Below, in pieces: positions 1-11,889 of a DNA stretch of 64,000 nucleotides (the first letter of the stretch is position 1; each line of letters begins with the position of its first letter). The notes under the pieces were generated by a model that saw only the letters and a list, made by a program, of their open reading frames with translations, did not search any database and was not told where the DNA came from. Both the position numbers and the translations under genes were made by a program. Source of the stretch: Phytophthora sp. 'mugwort' (Eukaryota > Oomycota > Peronosporomycetes > Peronosporales > Peronosporaceae); NCBI GenBank assembly GCA_033558025.1, contig JAUCEF010000018.1, forward strand, positions 2,542,001 through 2,606,000, given 5' to 3'.

Positions 1-1247
1 GCCATGTCCTCCGTCACATCGGCGAACACTGTCGGCTCAATGTAGAAACCCTTGTTGCCCCAGCGCTTGCCACCACACACCAGACGGGCGCCGTCCTTCT
101 TGCCGGACTCAATGTAGCCCAGGATCTTGGTGAACTGGGCGCTGTCAATCTGCGGGCCGTGCTGGACGGACAGGTCAAACGGGTCGCCGATCTTCATGGA
201 CGAAGCGGCCTCGCCCGAGCGGCGCACAAACTCATCGTAGATGCCCTCCTGTACGTACACGCGGCTACCGGAGATACACACCTGACCGGCGTTTAAGAAC
301 AGACCCACCTGCGACTGCTGGATGGCGGCGTCGATGTCGGCGTCGTCCAGGATGATGTTGGCAGACTTGCCGCCAAGCTCAAGAGTAATGCGCTTGAGAT
401 TGTCCACGTGTGACGTGCGCATAATCGTCATACCCGTCTCCGTGGAGCCCGTGAAGGCGACCTTGTCCACATTCGGGTGCTGCGCGAGGTGGGCGCCAAC
501 GGTGGCACCACCGCCCGTCACAATGTTCACCACACCCTCGGGGAAGCCAGCCTCGACAATAAGCTCTGCAATGCGCAGAGCTGTCAGCGAAGTCTGTTCG
601 GCGGGTTTGAGCACCACGGTGTTACCGGTGGTCAGGGCGGGGCCCAGCTTCCAGGACATCATGATCATGGAGAAGTTCCATGGGATAATCTGACCGCACA
701 CACCCACAGGCTCCTGCTTTGTGTAGCACAGGTACGGACCCGAGATGGGGATCGTGCTGCCGTGGATCTTGTCAGCCCAGCCGGCGTAGTAACGAAGCAC
801 GTTGGCGCAGGCCTGTACGTCTAGGACACGTGTCAGGAAGCGCGGCTTGCCAGCGTCAAGAGCCTCAAGTTGGGCCAGCTCCTCGCCATTCTGTTCAATG
901 AGGTCCGCAAGTCGGTATAGCAGACGGCCGCGCTCGGCAGCGTCAATGGTGCGCCACGGGCCATTGAAGGCAGCGCGAGCAGCCGCCACAGCGGTGTCCA
1001 CGTCAGCGGTGGTGGCCTCGGCCACAGACGCAATCTTCTCTTCCGTAGCAGGGTTAAACGTGTCGAAGGTAGCACCGGACGACGACGGCGTGAACTTGTT
1101 GTTGATGAACAGGTTGGTCTGCTTCACCGATATCTCCACAGAGAAGTGACGCGACAGCAGGCTAGCCGATGAGGCCTTGGCCGCTGTGGTAGCAACCGAG
1201 GTGCGGACAATGGTGCGGGGCAGGCGACGAAGGATGTGGCGCTGCAT
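1..1247 (-). CDS. Mitochondrial aldehyde dehydrogenase, 3' end off the window
   Basis: NAD(P)-dependent aldehyde dehydrogenase (class 1/2, ALDH2-like) that oxidises aldehydes to acids. Reading from the ATG at 1247, one open frame runs to the left edge without a stop (about 415 residues seen of roughly 500-530 usual). The first ~35 residues are rich in Arg, Ser, Thr and Ala with almost no acids and contain RRLPRTIVRTS, as in a mitochondrial presequence. Visible motifs are the cofactor-binding PWNF, the VAFTGSTETG loop, ELGGKS with the general-base Glu, and NAGQVC with the nucleophilic Cys. No intron is seen. The spacer upstream of the start is long (about 1.75 kb). Function is confident; the physiological substrate cannot be read from sequence. 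Confidence 0.93.
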   Translation of the reverse strand, partial: MQRHILRRLPRTIVRTSVATTAAKASSASLLSRHFSVEISVKQTNLFINNKFTPSSSGATFDTFNPATEEKIASVAEATTADVDTAVAAARAAFNGPWRTIDAAERGRLLYRLADLIEQNGEELAQLEALDAGKPRFLTRVLDVQACANVLRYYAGWADKIHGSTIPISGPYLCYTKQEPVGVCGQIIPWNFSMIMMSWKLGPALTTGNTVVLKPAEQTSLTALRIAELIVEAGFPEGVVNIVTGGGATVGAHLAQHPNVDKVAFTGSTETGMTIMRTSHVDNLKRITLELGGKSANIILDDADIDAAIQQSQVGLFLNAGQVCISGSRVYVQEGIYDEFVRRSGEAASSMKIGDPFDLSVQHGPQIDSAQFTKILGYIESGKKDGARLVCGGKRWGNKGFYIEPTVFADVTEDM

Positions 1248-3003
1248 GGTTATCGTACGGAGACCGGAGTGAGCAGGAGCGCGCAAAATGCAGAATGGCA
1301 AACGCCTTGGATCGGCAGCGATCACGCTGTTCCTTGTTCCTATTCGGTTGCCCGTCGACGCCGTTGCACTTATAACCGCGGCGATTACCGTACACCTTGA
1401 GGCACATGACCAGGATTGGCTGGACTGGCGGGAGCCATGTCAATAAACAAAAGCTCAAAGTGGTGAGCCAGCTGGAGTTCCAAGCACTTGCTCTGCGCGT
1501 CCCGCAGGATCGTCGTTGGCGCAATACCATGCGCACATGCGGTTCTTGACCCATGCCCTCTCTACGCCTGAGCGCGGCGGTACTTGTGCTGCAAGACAAA
1601 AAACTTGTTTAAGCTCCCTCGCGTGCTCCAATGATGGCTCGATGGTGAATTCCCTCGCTGCAACTCGACAATGTTGATGGTCACGTGACCCGCTTACTGA
1701 TGGTAGCACCGTCTCCGGATTTTGCGCTGCGAGCATTTTGCATCTCGACAAGTGCATATGGTCTCCGTTGCAGTGCGTGCGGTCTCCACATGGCTAACCA
1801 TCACAGATTTCACCAGATTTGGATGGAAAGCCTCGACACGACCGGTCGGTCATCTTCAGTGTATTACTGTACAGTACTTAGACTGTATGCTACATATTAC
1901 AGTACTTCGAAGTATTAATACATGTACATTGCGAGCCTGCATTGACGTAATCTTCGACTAGCTGATCGGTCGCAATCGGTTTCAGTGCCACTTAACAAGA
2001 GGACGTATCGGTTGTCGGCGGCAAGCGATACCGCGCAACGGTAAAGGGATCAGGATTTCTAAGAGCGTTTTTTTGTTCTGGCCAAGTCCTTGCCACAGAC
2101 TCGAGACTCGGCGCCACCGTCAGGTATTAGCCACGTGAGGCACACCACACTAACGAGTAGCGGATCGTCTTGCACGCCGTGACAGTTTTCACGCCAACCG
2201 GGTGTGTGTGCGAGTTGTGCACATGGAGAACTGCGGTCTTGCATGCTTGCCGAAGCAGCGTGCCTCGAACGTGCTTTTCTGCCCGCGCCTGGAACTGTAC
2301 ATGTACATGGTACGGTACACGCGCTACGCAGTGCGCCGCGCACGCGAATGTAATTTTCGCATGGCTGATCGTTACACTATCAATACCGGTACCGGTATTG
2401 AACAGACTTACAACTTATCCTTTACCCTAGCCCTTGGAGGACCGATGTCATCGTAGTCGTGGGGTAAAGGTAGTCCATGCGCTCCTGCGACAAAACGATT
2501 ATCTCGCCGGCCCAGTACAAGGCTCGGCTCGCCGGAAAGCTCGGCGCTGGGTCCGCCTACACAATACGGCGCGGCCCTGCTTCGCTGTCCCCCGCGCGGC
2601 TACGCCCGCTAGCACTGTTGTTCTTTTTATGTGATAATTACCCCCTTCTTGTGGCGTACTTTCACTTTGGCAACAAACAATTGGGTGCAAAAATGGCATG
2701 CCATTCTTCGGAGAGGCGGAAAATGTCGGAATGCGTACCTCCAGCTTGTCGCATCGCCCAAAAACTTAAGTGACAACAGTACACCGAGTCATGCGTAACC
2801 TTTGTATTCATGTATTTTGAGTTTTCCGCGTCGTAGAGGAATTGGGTGCAGTATTTAAAATATTACAACCATTTCAAAGTCGCAGCTCAAAAATGGGATC
2901 TTGCCACTTCAACTTCGACGACCTATCGAACCGCATATTTCCTACATGCCGGTTCTCAATTATCCACCAATCCGGTGCCTAACAACGTCAAAACAAAAAA
3001 CTC
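1248..3003. other. Intergenic spacer with palindromes, no gene seen
   Basis: Only short overlapping frames with no family resemblance. It holds a cluster of GTACTGTAC/TGTACATGTA-type palindromes (about 1855-1930 and 2295-2320) and a perfect 20-bp palindrome at 2381-2400. Part will be promoter for the flanking genes. Confidence 0.6.
2381..2400. repeat. Perfect 20-bp palindrome
   Basis: CAATACCGGTACCGGTATTG equals its own reverse complement. It could be a dimeric-protein binding site or simple sequence. No function is assigned. Confidence 0.8.
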
Positions 3004-5562
3004 ATGGCAGACGCGAGTGACATCTACCGGCGCTTTGTGGAAGCCCCGCTGCGTCTCAAGACGCGCACGCCGTCGCCTTCACCTCCATCAACACCCCCTC
3101 GCCCTACGCAGAAGTATGACGCATTTAAGCCGGGTCCTTGGGGTGATTCACCTGCATTCTCCACGCGATCCAAAGAGGTTAAGAAACTGCGACGGCGTGT
3201 GGCTAAAATCAAGCTTTCCGCGGATGATGCGGCAATTCCCATAGATTTAGACCGCGATTTACCAGCTGCAACGGCTTCTACTACGGTGGGCAGCGCTGGA
3301 TCAAGCTCCATGGACGCAGGTGTCTCGAAATTAGGATCCCATAAGGCTGTGACGCAGGATTCCGCCCCCAAGACGCTGTTGAAGAAGAAGAAGCGCGTTA
3401 CGCGTTCCATGAGCACGACCAACGAAGAAATAGGTGCGGAGTTTGTAGATACACCCACGAAGCCGTCGAAGCCGTCGAAACGATTTCGAAAATACAGTCG
3501 GGACTCGAGCCGCTACAACGAAGGCGGGAAGGAGAACTACAGCGTGTCTCCTTTCAGTCTGGACGGTGCTGAGTCGGGGGACAGGAACCATAGAAACGAC
3601 GCTCCCACAGAAGCTATAACCGACCATTCTCCTGCCCTGAGGAGAAAAACGTCCGTGACTGTCACGTTGCCGCCGCGTCGAAGTCGACGGTTGCAGCATT
3701 TGAAAGCGGAGTCGCCGAAGCCTACAACAGCGACGCCATCCTCACAGCAAGCAACAGAAGCGTCGGATACATCGCTAAACCTCGCTGCAACGCCTCCAAC
3801 AAATGAAGCCATAGAGGATAAAAGGATACTGTTGGATGAAACGACAAGTCCGGTTGCAGAGGCGAAGCTGGTGGAAGGTCCAGCAGGTCACACGCCTGTC
3901 GATCCCATCTCGACATATTGTGATTCACTGTTGTCGACAAACACCGTTTCTGGTTGCTTCTTGGCACTGTCATTTAATGCTCTTCGTGGCATATCGGATT
4001 CGCTTATTGCAGCACCGACGTCCAGTGATTTAAATCCATTCGAGACTATTTTTACTATTTGTCATGGCATCGCCAAGTGTGAAAAATTAGCGCAACATTT
4101 GGTCCGACCAAAAATTCCAAAAGCGAAGTCACCCAAGTCACCGAAGTTACCAAAGTCGGACGTGTCAAGACGTCGATCTTCGGGGAAAATCGTGTTGAAA
4201 GCCAAAAAAATCAAGAAAAGTGTCCGCTTTCGAAGTTTTGACCTTTCTTGTCTAAATTTGCAGTACGTGGAGGACGAGCAAGTCGCTGTGATGGTAGACA
4301 AGATTCTAATCCATTACGGCACTATCATGGAGCACGTTGAAAAGATGAGATCATGCTTCGATTGTGAGACAGACACACCAGTGCAAGCAGTTGTACGTGA
4401 AATGTTGCGCGTGATGACAAGCCCGTCTGGGATATACAGCACTCCCCAGTCGAATTGTGACGCGTCTGATGTGTCAAAGAGGATCTACAGACGTGCCTTC
4501 GGTGGGCGAGATCCTTACAGCCAGCACGAGATCCGGATCTGTGGCGAGTATTTTGCCCGTCAATTCGCCAATCTGTTACTTCCGTGCTCATCATCGTCTC
4601 CACTGCAATTCTTACAAGGCGTGTTCTCCTCACTGGCTTCTTCTTCTGTACGGTTCAAGCTGCGAGTGCTTTTCATAGAGAGCAAAGATTTTGGTGAGGA
4701 TGTTAGCGACAAGAGTGTGGATGGGGAAAGTCGTGTGCTGCTAGACGAGGATGGCAAACCTTTTCCAGCCATGGCGCCGTATGAACACCAGGATCTTGGA
4801 GCAGCTATTCACTGGGCACTGCAGGAGTCTGTCCTGTATTGGCCACTGGTGCAGCCTCTCTACGATATATTGCGACGTGAGGAGAGCAGTAAAGGAGATC
4901 TTGATGAAGATTCTCCCATGAAGGCATTTCTTAACGAAAACGGAGCCGAAGACCTTGATCACATGGAAAAATACGTCCTTGCTCGCCGTTTTCTACGATT
5001 TCATCTTACAAAGTCGTGGCGTCATCGATTAAAGGGTGAAAGTGACGCTGCTGAAACATGGACATCGATTGAGAAAGTGTGCTCATTAGTGAAAAGGTAT
5101 CTTAACACTATTCCATGTTGAGATGATATGGGTAACTAATGCTGTTGTTTGGTATTAGGTTTCACTTTGAAGATGAAGCTCACCTTTTTCCTTTGGCTTC
5201 TGTCGATCAGTTTGTCGCTTTGCTAGCTCATGAAGAATCCACACTACAGCGAATGGAAGAGGTGTTGCAATCGTTTTATGAGCAGAAATACGGTAAGCGA
5301 GTAGATTTGACACTGTAACCTTGAAACGTATCCCTTGAAATGACACGCTTTGCTGTTTTGTGCAGGAATGAGCTCTTTGCAGCCGGAACCGTGCATGGAA
5401 TGCCACCAGCTCATCTCGAGAGTTGAAAATCCGACGTCAATCAGATGTACCTCGTGTGCACGTCGATTCCACTTGGAATGCCTGCATCTCCCTGAATCGT
5501 TTGCCCAGTATGCTGAGCACTACACGTGTCCTATGTGCTTTCTCGGTCGAGGAGGATATTGA
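3004..5562 (+). CDS. PHD-finger protein, low-complexity N-terminus
   Basis: Three-exon model: 3004-5096, 5159-5292, 5366-5562; the joins keep frame and give 807 residues. Exon 1 is Ser/Pro/Lys-rich, with an SPKSPKLPKSD stretch near residue 380 and several basic patches like nuclear localisation signals. The rest of exon 1 is probably helical and unrecognised. The last exon encodes a C4HC3 PHD zinc finger: CMEC, then CTSC, HLEC and CPMC in the right order and spacing. PHD fingers usually read histone H3 tails, so a nuclear chromatin role is likely but inferred. If the first intron were not spliced the protein would stop at 5121 and lose the finger. The finger just before the stop argues strongly for splicing. 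The partner domain was not identified. Confidence 0.8.
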
Positions 5563-5704
5563 CGTGGCCACGAAATACTCATGGATTTGCAGCAACGTAG
5601 TAGGCTAGTAGAAGTATGTTAGGAATTTAAACTTGAAGGGTAGACTACAGTAGAATTCATAAAACTTTAAAAATAAACACGTTCTTTTTTGTCTTTGATA
5701 AACA

Positions 5705-8139
5705 TCAAGAGACTACGTCGTCAGTACACTGTAGTCGCTTTCTCTTTGGTCGTGGGCCGGGCTTTCGTCGGCCTGAGCCGTCCTCAGAGAAGTGGAAATC
5801 GAGAGACGTCTTGAGCAAAGTGTTAAGTTTAATGGGAGACGCGTCCACAGGCCAAGGCGTAAAGGAAGTCGAGTAACAAGCCAGATAATTCTCAATCGAG
5901 TTGTGCTTCGTGTCGTAGAGCGTATCGACACGACGCTGCTCTAACTCGGAGGCGTGGATGGCGTGCAGACACGGAAACTGCTGGTCCTGCCAGTCTTGAC
6001 ATGTGCATTCCCAATCCACAAGGTTCACGTGGCGCCAACTATCGGGAATTTTCAGTCGTGTCGGGCCTAGGTAACGCACCATATAGAGTCCGTTCGCACA
6101 TGGGATCGACTATAACGTACAGAAAGGGTCAGAAAACTACACAAACCTTAGTAAATAATCTTTCCACATCAACATACCTCGCAGCGCTGGCTGCCTTGCA
6201 AAATTTGCTGAAGCTGTGCGTCTCGAAGCGGAACTAGCTCGTGCGCTGGACGCAGCTTCACGGATTGGCGGCGCTCGTGGAAGTTTTCAGCAATTTTCAT
6301 AAAGTACTGATTAAAGGCATAAAGCGGATGCGAACTCCCAATCGGATCTTCACCAAACCACTTGACATGGCTGGCGCTTGTGTGTTGCGAGAAGAGCTCG
6401 TCACTGCCCAATGCCATGGAAAGATCCGACGTGAGCTCGTTAAATGTCGGACGCCGGAACTTCTCGAGGAATGCGTATTTCACCCACTTTTCGCGCTCCA
6501 ATCCGTCCAAATACGCCACTGCTGCCTCATTCGTACGAATTAGCGCTTTGCGAAGCGTATCGTACTCAGTTTCGCTGTCACTGCGGGCCAGATCGAAGAT
6601 GTTTTGCTTCTTTTCCGGCGTCAAGGGGATTTTTTTGGCCGTCAGGAGCTCATCTTCGACAATTCGGCGCATGCAAAAGTGGTGACTCGCTTGTGGCCAC
6701 ACCTTGTGAATCGACGTCTGTAGTCCACGAGTGCGACCAGCGATCACTGTGTACTCGTTCCAATCTGCCACTTGCGTATTCTGCAGCGCCGTCAGAAACC
6801 ACTCCCAGTTCGCTTGAGTTTCCTCTGTTACAAGCGCAAGTGCAAACGTGACGACGTCGTCGTTAAAGTCCTTCGTAGCAGCCTTCAGGTAGACCCCGCA
6901 GATGGCGTCGTCACTTTCCTCCTCCTCGAGTTTCCCTATGGGTGTATCTGGCAACTCGTCGGTGTGTGTGATATGATCCAAGGATAAAATCTTGCGACAG
7001 TGTTTCACGGTATTCAGCGTTGCATTGGGAATGAACAATGCACGGGTGAATGCACCGTCTTCTCTCGTCTCAACGCGGTATATTGAGCCTGGGTTCTTCT
7101 CCGCCACGATGTTTAAATACCCACCGAGCTTCTGGAATGACTCACGTACTTTAGTGATCCTTTCTTCTTGAAGTTGTCGTTTAATCCGTGAAGCCATCAT
7201 ATGATTGATAGTGTGTCCCTGTCCAAGTAGGATGCGTCGAATGGCTTTGCCGTCCAGCTTGGCCATCACAACGTTCGGTGCTGGATACTTGTTCACCTCG
7301 TCTGTCACAATTCGACACAGTGCTTTCATGGACATGGTTGTGTTGCGCTGGGCTTTAACCCGTTGCGGTAATGCAGTCGTCGCTGCCTCTGTAGGAGTTA
7401 CCACCGCTGCAGAACCATCAGCTGGTGCTTCATGCTCCTCTGACGGGGTAGGAGTCAACAGAGAGTTCTGTTGATGCTGTGACGCCACGATAGTAATACT
7501 CGACGAAACATTGAGCAAACCTCCCTCTGCTGAAGCTGTCATAGCGGCAACAGGTACATGTGCAATGAGTGGAGGGGTCGTCGTCGGGGGCGCCGCCCGC
7601 CAGCCGATGAACTTGTAGTGGTTATGTAAAAAGCAAGCCCTCGTGATCTTCCAGTGCTGGTCCTTGCCGTAGCCGTTGATGTAGAAGGGACATTGCAGCT
7701 TGCTGGCGGGTGTGTTAGGGTCGAAGAACTGCTGGCCGTGCAGCTTCTTGCAACGATACTTGACGTTGCCGCCGCCATTAGGGCGCGTACTGCTGCCGGA
7801 CACGAACAACTGAAAGCCGCGCTGCATGGCGAACTGCTTGCATCGCTCCTGCAGCGATTTCTGGCTGTTGAACACATCGGCGGCGCATCCCGCGGCTTTG
7901 GAGCCTCCTTTTTTCTCGTACGCGATGCCAAACTCGGGTGCGGTGGAGTCCAAGCTCACGGGCAGGTCCTCGAGCAATATACCCAGCTTCTTGGCCTCCT
8001 TCAGGTCCGTCTCGTCCAGGCGGTTATACTGCGAAACTGCTGCTAAAGCTCTAGCCGGCACAGGGCTCCCCGATGGTGCTGCGGTGGTGGGAAGGGGCGT
8101 CGTGGTCATCGCATCCTCACTGCCGGACGTTGGCGCCAT
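5705..8139 (-). CDS. MULE/FAR1-type transposase-derived protein
   Basis: Two exons (6178-8139 and 5705-6109 on the reverse strand, intron 6110-6177) give about 788 residues with no stop or frameshift. Residues ~85-180 resemble the FAR1/WRKY-GCM1 zinc cluster (YRCKKLHG, QCPFYINGYG, FLHNHYKF). Residues ~380-510 match the MULE transposase core: ILSLDHITH, TEETQANWEWFL, then GLQTSIHKVWPQASHHFC. Exon 2 carries a SWIM zinc finger, ECTC followed by CLHAIHA. The usual second catalytic Asp (SDR/TDR in the family) reads IAGRTRG here, so Ala or Gly replaces it. An intact spliced frame, a lost catalytic acid and no visible terminal repeats suggest a domesticated DNA-binding protein, as FHY3/FAR1 are in plants. 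A recently dead transposon is the alternative. Confidence 0.8.
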
Positions 8140-8310
8140 TGTTCTCCGTCTCTCAGTGCTGCGCTCGTGGGTACTGATCTCTAATCAGTACGCTAAAAGT
8201 TGTTCTTATGAAAGGAGCTCTCTCTACAAAGACGTGAATAAAACACATCGATCGGACGTCGGATAGGACATGGGTACATCATTTTGCTGCCAGCTCTACC
8301 TTACACTAGA

Positions 8311-9075
8311 ATGATGATGATGTTCCGGCGACTGCAGCGTGTCGGTGGTCGCGTGCGTGGGCGTTGCTGGAGCTCCAGCAGCACGCCCACCAATAGCAGC
8401 GGCGGTGCTTCAGGACAGACGAAAGTGAGCGCGTCTACTCGCTCCGCAACGCCGGGCACCGTCCGCGTGACCAAGGGCTACGGCGCCGACAAGCACGAAG
8501 CGGAGCTAGACTCGACGCTCGCGCGCGTCATCGGCTCGGACTGGGGTGATCGCTCGCACCAGCCCGTATCGCTGCCCATGCGCATATATTGGCTCATGTT
8601 CGCTGTGGTGCTGGGCAACGGTCTGTACACGTACTTTGCGGGCAAGGACGAGTCATTCCTGGTGGAGAAGCTCAAGGAGAAGGCAGACAAGAAGTTGGGC
8701 GTCGAGGAACAGGAGAACGAGTTCGAAGAGATGGCGGGGGATCAGCAAAATACCAGCTCTAGTGCTGTGGAGAAGGCTGTGCCCTTTGAGCAGAAGCAGG
8801 TGGTAGCTGCAACGACTTCCGTGCTAAACTCGAGTGTTGGGTCTTCGTCTGGGTTGCCTTTCGTTGTACCAGGGATGTCCCCACAAGCAAGTACACGTCG
8901 CCCTAAGTCAAAGGCGGAGTTGCAGCAGCAACTTGTACAGTTGCGACTGCAGCAGGAGCGATTGAGGAAGCAGATTGGCACTGGTGAAGGAGTCCCGAAG
9001 GAGGAGCTGGAGCACCAAGTGCGCATGATTGACATTCAGAAGGAACAGATTAAGAGCATGATTCAACGCTTGTAA
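8311..9075 (+). CDS. Probable mitochondrial single-pass membrane protein
   Basis: The frame opens at 8284, but a run of four Met codons at 8311 followed by FRRLQRVGGRVRGR looks like the true start of a mitochondrial presequence. That gives 254 residues. A Ser/Thr-rich stretch follows, then one hydrophobic segment (IYWLMFAVVLGNGLYTYF) near residue 95, an acidic Lys/Glu-rich region and a C-terminal coiled coil rich in Gln, Leu, Arg and Glu. The topology resembles small inner-membrane assembly or scaffold proteins, but I do not recognise the family. It diverges from the FAR1/MULE gene with about 170 bp between start codons, so the two probably share a promoter region. Confidence 0.72.
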   Translation: MMMMFRRLQRVGGRVRGRCWSSSSTPTNSSGGASGQTKVSASTRSATPGTVRVTKGYGADKHEAELDSTLARVIGSDWGDRSHQPVSLPMRIYWLMFAVVLGNGLYTYFAGKDESFLVEKLKEKADKKLGVEEQENEFEEMAGDQQNTSSSAVEKAVPFEQKQVVAATTSVLNSSVGSSSGLPFVVPGMSPQASTRRPKSKAELQQQLVQLRLQQERLRKQIGTGEGVPKEELEHQVRMIDIQKEQIKSMIQRL

Positions 9076-9214
9076 CTAGGTAGGTGAGGAGATGCCAACG
9101 CGACTATTGATTTGATCGTATAGAGCGAAGCGACCAATGGAATAGACGTCGTGTCGTTGCGACAACAAAGCGGTCTCTAGGTCTGGAGATTGATCCAAGC
9201 TGGTCGAGGGGTTT

Positions 9215-10787
9215 CTACTGATGTCTGGTGCTAGTGACAGCAAGAGAAACAGCTCCACCAGCTGCAACACTGATCACTTCTTGGTCGGTATTCGTGAAGA
9301 AGTCCACCTTTTTCAACGTAACACGGTTGATCTTGTCACCATGTCCTTGAAGGAAAATAAAACAAAACAATGTGAGCAACTTGACTCGACTATCTGCCGA
9401 GAATGCATCGTTAAAACCTTACCGAGATTGCCGTGTTCTCCCCAGCCACACGTGTACAGATCTCCACTAGCTGCCACCACCATCGAGTGCTCACTACCGC
9501 ATGCTACCTGGCGAATGGCATAAGGAAATGGCACTACTTGGGGCTCGCCGGCGTTTTCAACCCCTCCAAGTCCCAATTGTCCGTGACTGCCTTTGCCCCA
9601 AGTCACCAGCTCTTCACTTACTGTGAGGCACAGAACAAAGTGCCAACCACATCCAACCTGAACGGTGCGGAGACTTTGGCTACTGTTACGTGGGTCTGTC
9701 ACACGAATGGGCAGAGCATTCACCTGCTTCCGTCTATCACGTGGGGTTTCTGATGCTACTGAGCCAAAAATATGGTACACGCCCAATTGTCCATGTCGAT
9801 TGTTTCCACAGGTAAAGATCTCGCCACTAGAAGAGCAAAAGACCGAGTGTTCCCATCCGCAAAAGACTTCGGTAACAACGATGTCCTTCAATTCCTCGAC
9901 GCGGTTGGGAATTTCGGCCTTTAACGTGGCGATTCCCAGTCCAAGTTGCCCATGTCGTCCACTCCCCCACGCGAATACGTCACCTTCAGCAGTGGCAAGA
10001 AGTGAATGCTTCCAGCCACAAGCAATACTCGCGACTTCTAACCGCAGAGGCAAGTGCATAATCTGCGCAGACGCTTGAGCTTCATCATCCTCAGAGTTCA
10101 CGTGGCACCCCAACTGATGATGATCATTTGAGCCCCACGAGAAGACACGATCGCCGGTGCTGTCATCGTAGTCGGCCGACACGACTGCTAACGTACTCCA
10201 CCATCCACAAGCTACCAGCTTCGTTGTCTGTCACAAATAATCGGTAGGCGCTTGAGCCGACTAAGGTACTGGAGAGAGAACTCAAGCGTACAACAAAACT
10301 TACACTATCACGAGGAACACATGCCACAGGATTGTGGGGTGAGTTCACAAGCTTTTGCTCTGGCTCGGACGCGGCGCGTCCGAGTTGACCTCGATCGTTT
10401 GAGCCCCACAGAAAGAGCCGACCGTCGCTACTGATTCCTACCAGTGTATCAAGATAAAGCATCCGCATTAAGTAACCTGTTAACATGAAGTCACGGCTGT
10501 AGCTCTAGTAACCTGCGCTATGGCAACCACCGGACGTGACAGATTCTGATTGCACCTGCAACAAGAAGCAACACAAATGTTCCATATCAGCGCAAGTGTT
10601 CCCGACCAAGAAGTCGCTAAGTACCTGGTCATTCTTCCAGTGTTGGGGGAGAGCGAAGTCGTCCTCCGTCCCCAATCCGAGTTGTCCAGTCCCTCCTGTA
10701 CACCCAAGAATCAGATGCCGTCACAGCAGCAACTGCTCGCCGCTGGGAGCACGTACCGGACCCCCACACGTACAAGCGCTTCTTCAT
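9215..10787 (-). CDS. RCC1-repeat beta-propeller protein
   Basis: Five reverse-strand exons, 10757-10787, 10513-10695, 10304-10437, 9423-10227 and 9215-9345, join in frame to 427 residues. Every intron is 60-80 nt with GT-AG ends; the donor at 10512 (GTTACT) is weak. Seven RCC1 signatures are visible: WGSGGTGQLGLG, WGSNDRGQLG, WGSNDHHQLG, WGSGRHGQLGLG, CGNNRHGQLG, WGKGSHGQLGLG and CGWGEHGNLG. That is the full number of blades for one propeller, and nothing else is attached. Such stand-alone propellers include RCC1 (Ran exchange factor), UVR8 and SERGEF; sequence does not tell them apart here. There is no nuclear-localisation tail like that of RCC1. Naive six-frame reading breaks the gene into fragments, so an automatic annotation may have truncated it. 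Confidence 0.88.
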
Positions 10788-10957
10788 CGCAAGATTGACG
10801 AATATGCAGCGCTTCGACTAATGACCAATCAGAAACGCCTCAACGTATATCAAGAGCTACACGAGCGGCTTTTCACTTCGTTCATATTCCATACGTGGCT
10901 TCCTTCCTCTTTCTTGCAGGATCTGTGCTTGCGTAATGCCAGACTTGAGTGACCATG

Positions 10958-11889
10958 TCACTTACGGTGGTGGAGACGACGAGCCTCGTTGACCATGAGC
11001 CCGTAGAAGTGTTTGTAGTCCATGCAGGCCAACAAGTGGTCGACGAACCAGGCGTAGGTGTGCTCCTCGAAGAGCGCCGTGTACTGCCCGTCCTGGATCT
11101 CCCGGCATTCCTTGAAAAACTCTTCGATCGAAGCGCCCTCCGACTCCACGAACTCTGCACGCAGCGATAAACATACAGATTCTCAACAGGTATTCACTCG
11201 TTGCAATATGTAGCAGCAGCATCATGGCTGGTCTCATTCCCCTGGAGTAGATCCTCACCTGACAGCTCTTCCTCGAACAGCTTGAGATACTGATCGTGCA
11301 GCTCCTTGTATCTGTCATAACGACATCGATTCGCCCGCATCAGCCTAAGCCTCTACCCCCTCCGATCAGCCTCAACTATCATTGCAGCCACGACGTACTC
11401 ATGCTTGTGCTCGATGTCTCCCCCTTTCGCCTCGGTCGCGTCAATGAACAAATCCGCGTGGTTCCTGCACCAGAAGCATCGCCGCGTCACATCCCATCAG
11501 TGCATGGCCACAATGGCAAATTGCTGACCAGTACCCGCCTGGCGAAGTCGTCGAACACGCGCTCGAACTTGGGCGATGAGCAGAACTCGGCGGTACGCAT
11601 GATGATGGTCATGGCTTGTGTAGGCTCCTGCAGGTGCCCGACGACGACTGCAGCACACAGCAGCCTGATCTACCGCGACTTTTCACGGAACATGGCTACA
11701 GTTCTTGTGGCTGCTGCCACAAGATCGACTCACGCGTACAGCGCAGAAGCCCGACCAGTCTTCTCCCTTTTCAGCCAATCCGCGCCACGCGAGTCGGATG
11801 ACTGGTGGCGGAGGCCCCTGTCGACAACAAGCGAGCAACAAGCGAGCGGCAACCACAAGAGAAGGGGCATCATTTAACGCGTGCCTCAT
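10958..11889 (-). CDS. BART-domain (ARL2BP-like) protein
   Basis: Model: exons 11734-11889 (uncertain), 11539-11627, 11399-11464, 11259-11311 and 10958-11154, in frame for 186 residues. The core has EFCSSPKFERVFDDFA, HEYKELHDQYLKLFEEEL and GASIEEFFKECREI, whose pattern matches BART domains of ARL2-binding protein and CFAP36. Those bind GTP-loaded ARL2/ARL3 and act in ciliary and mitochondrial traffic. Oomycete zoospores have flagella, so this fits. The second intron only keeps frame and the expected sequence if it uses a GC donor at 11538; a GT donor a few bases away would break frame. The first exon rests on splice phase only. The terminal stop directly follows a GTAAGT, so an alternative last intron is possible. 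Confidence 0.58.

Noticed and set aside
5097..5121. Stop of the PHD gene at 5121
   Set aside because: Lies in a GT-AG intron; splicing gives a complete PHD finger.
7654..8266. Plus-strand frames over the FAR1/MULE gene
   Set aside because: Antisense to a gene with clear zinc-finger motifs.
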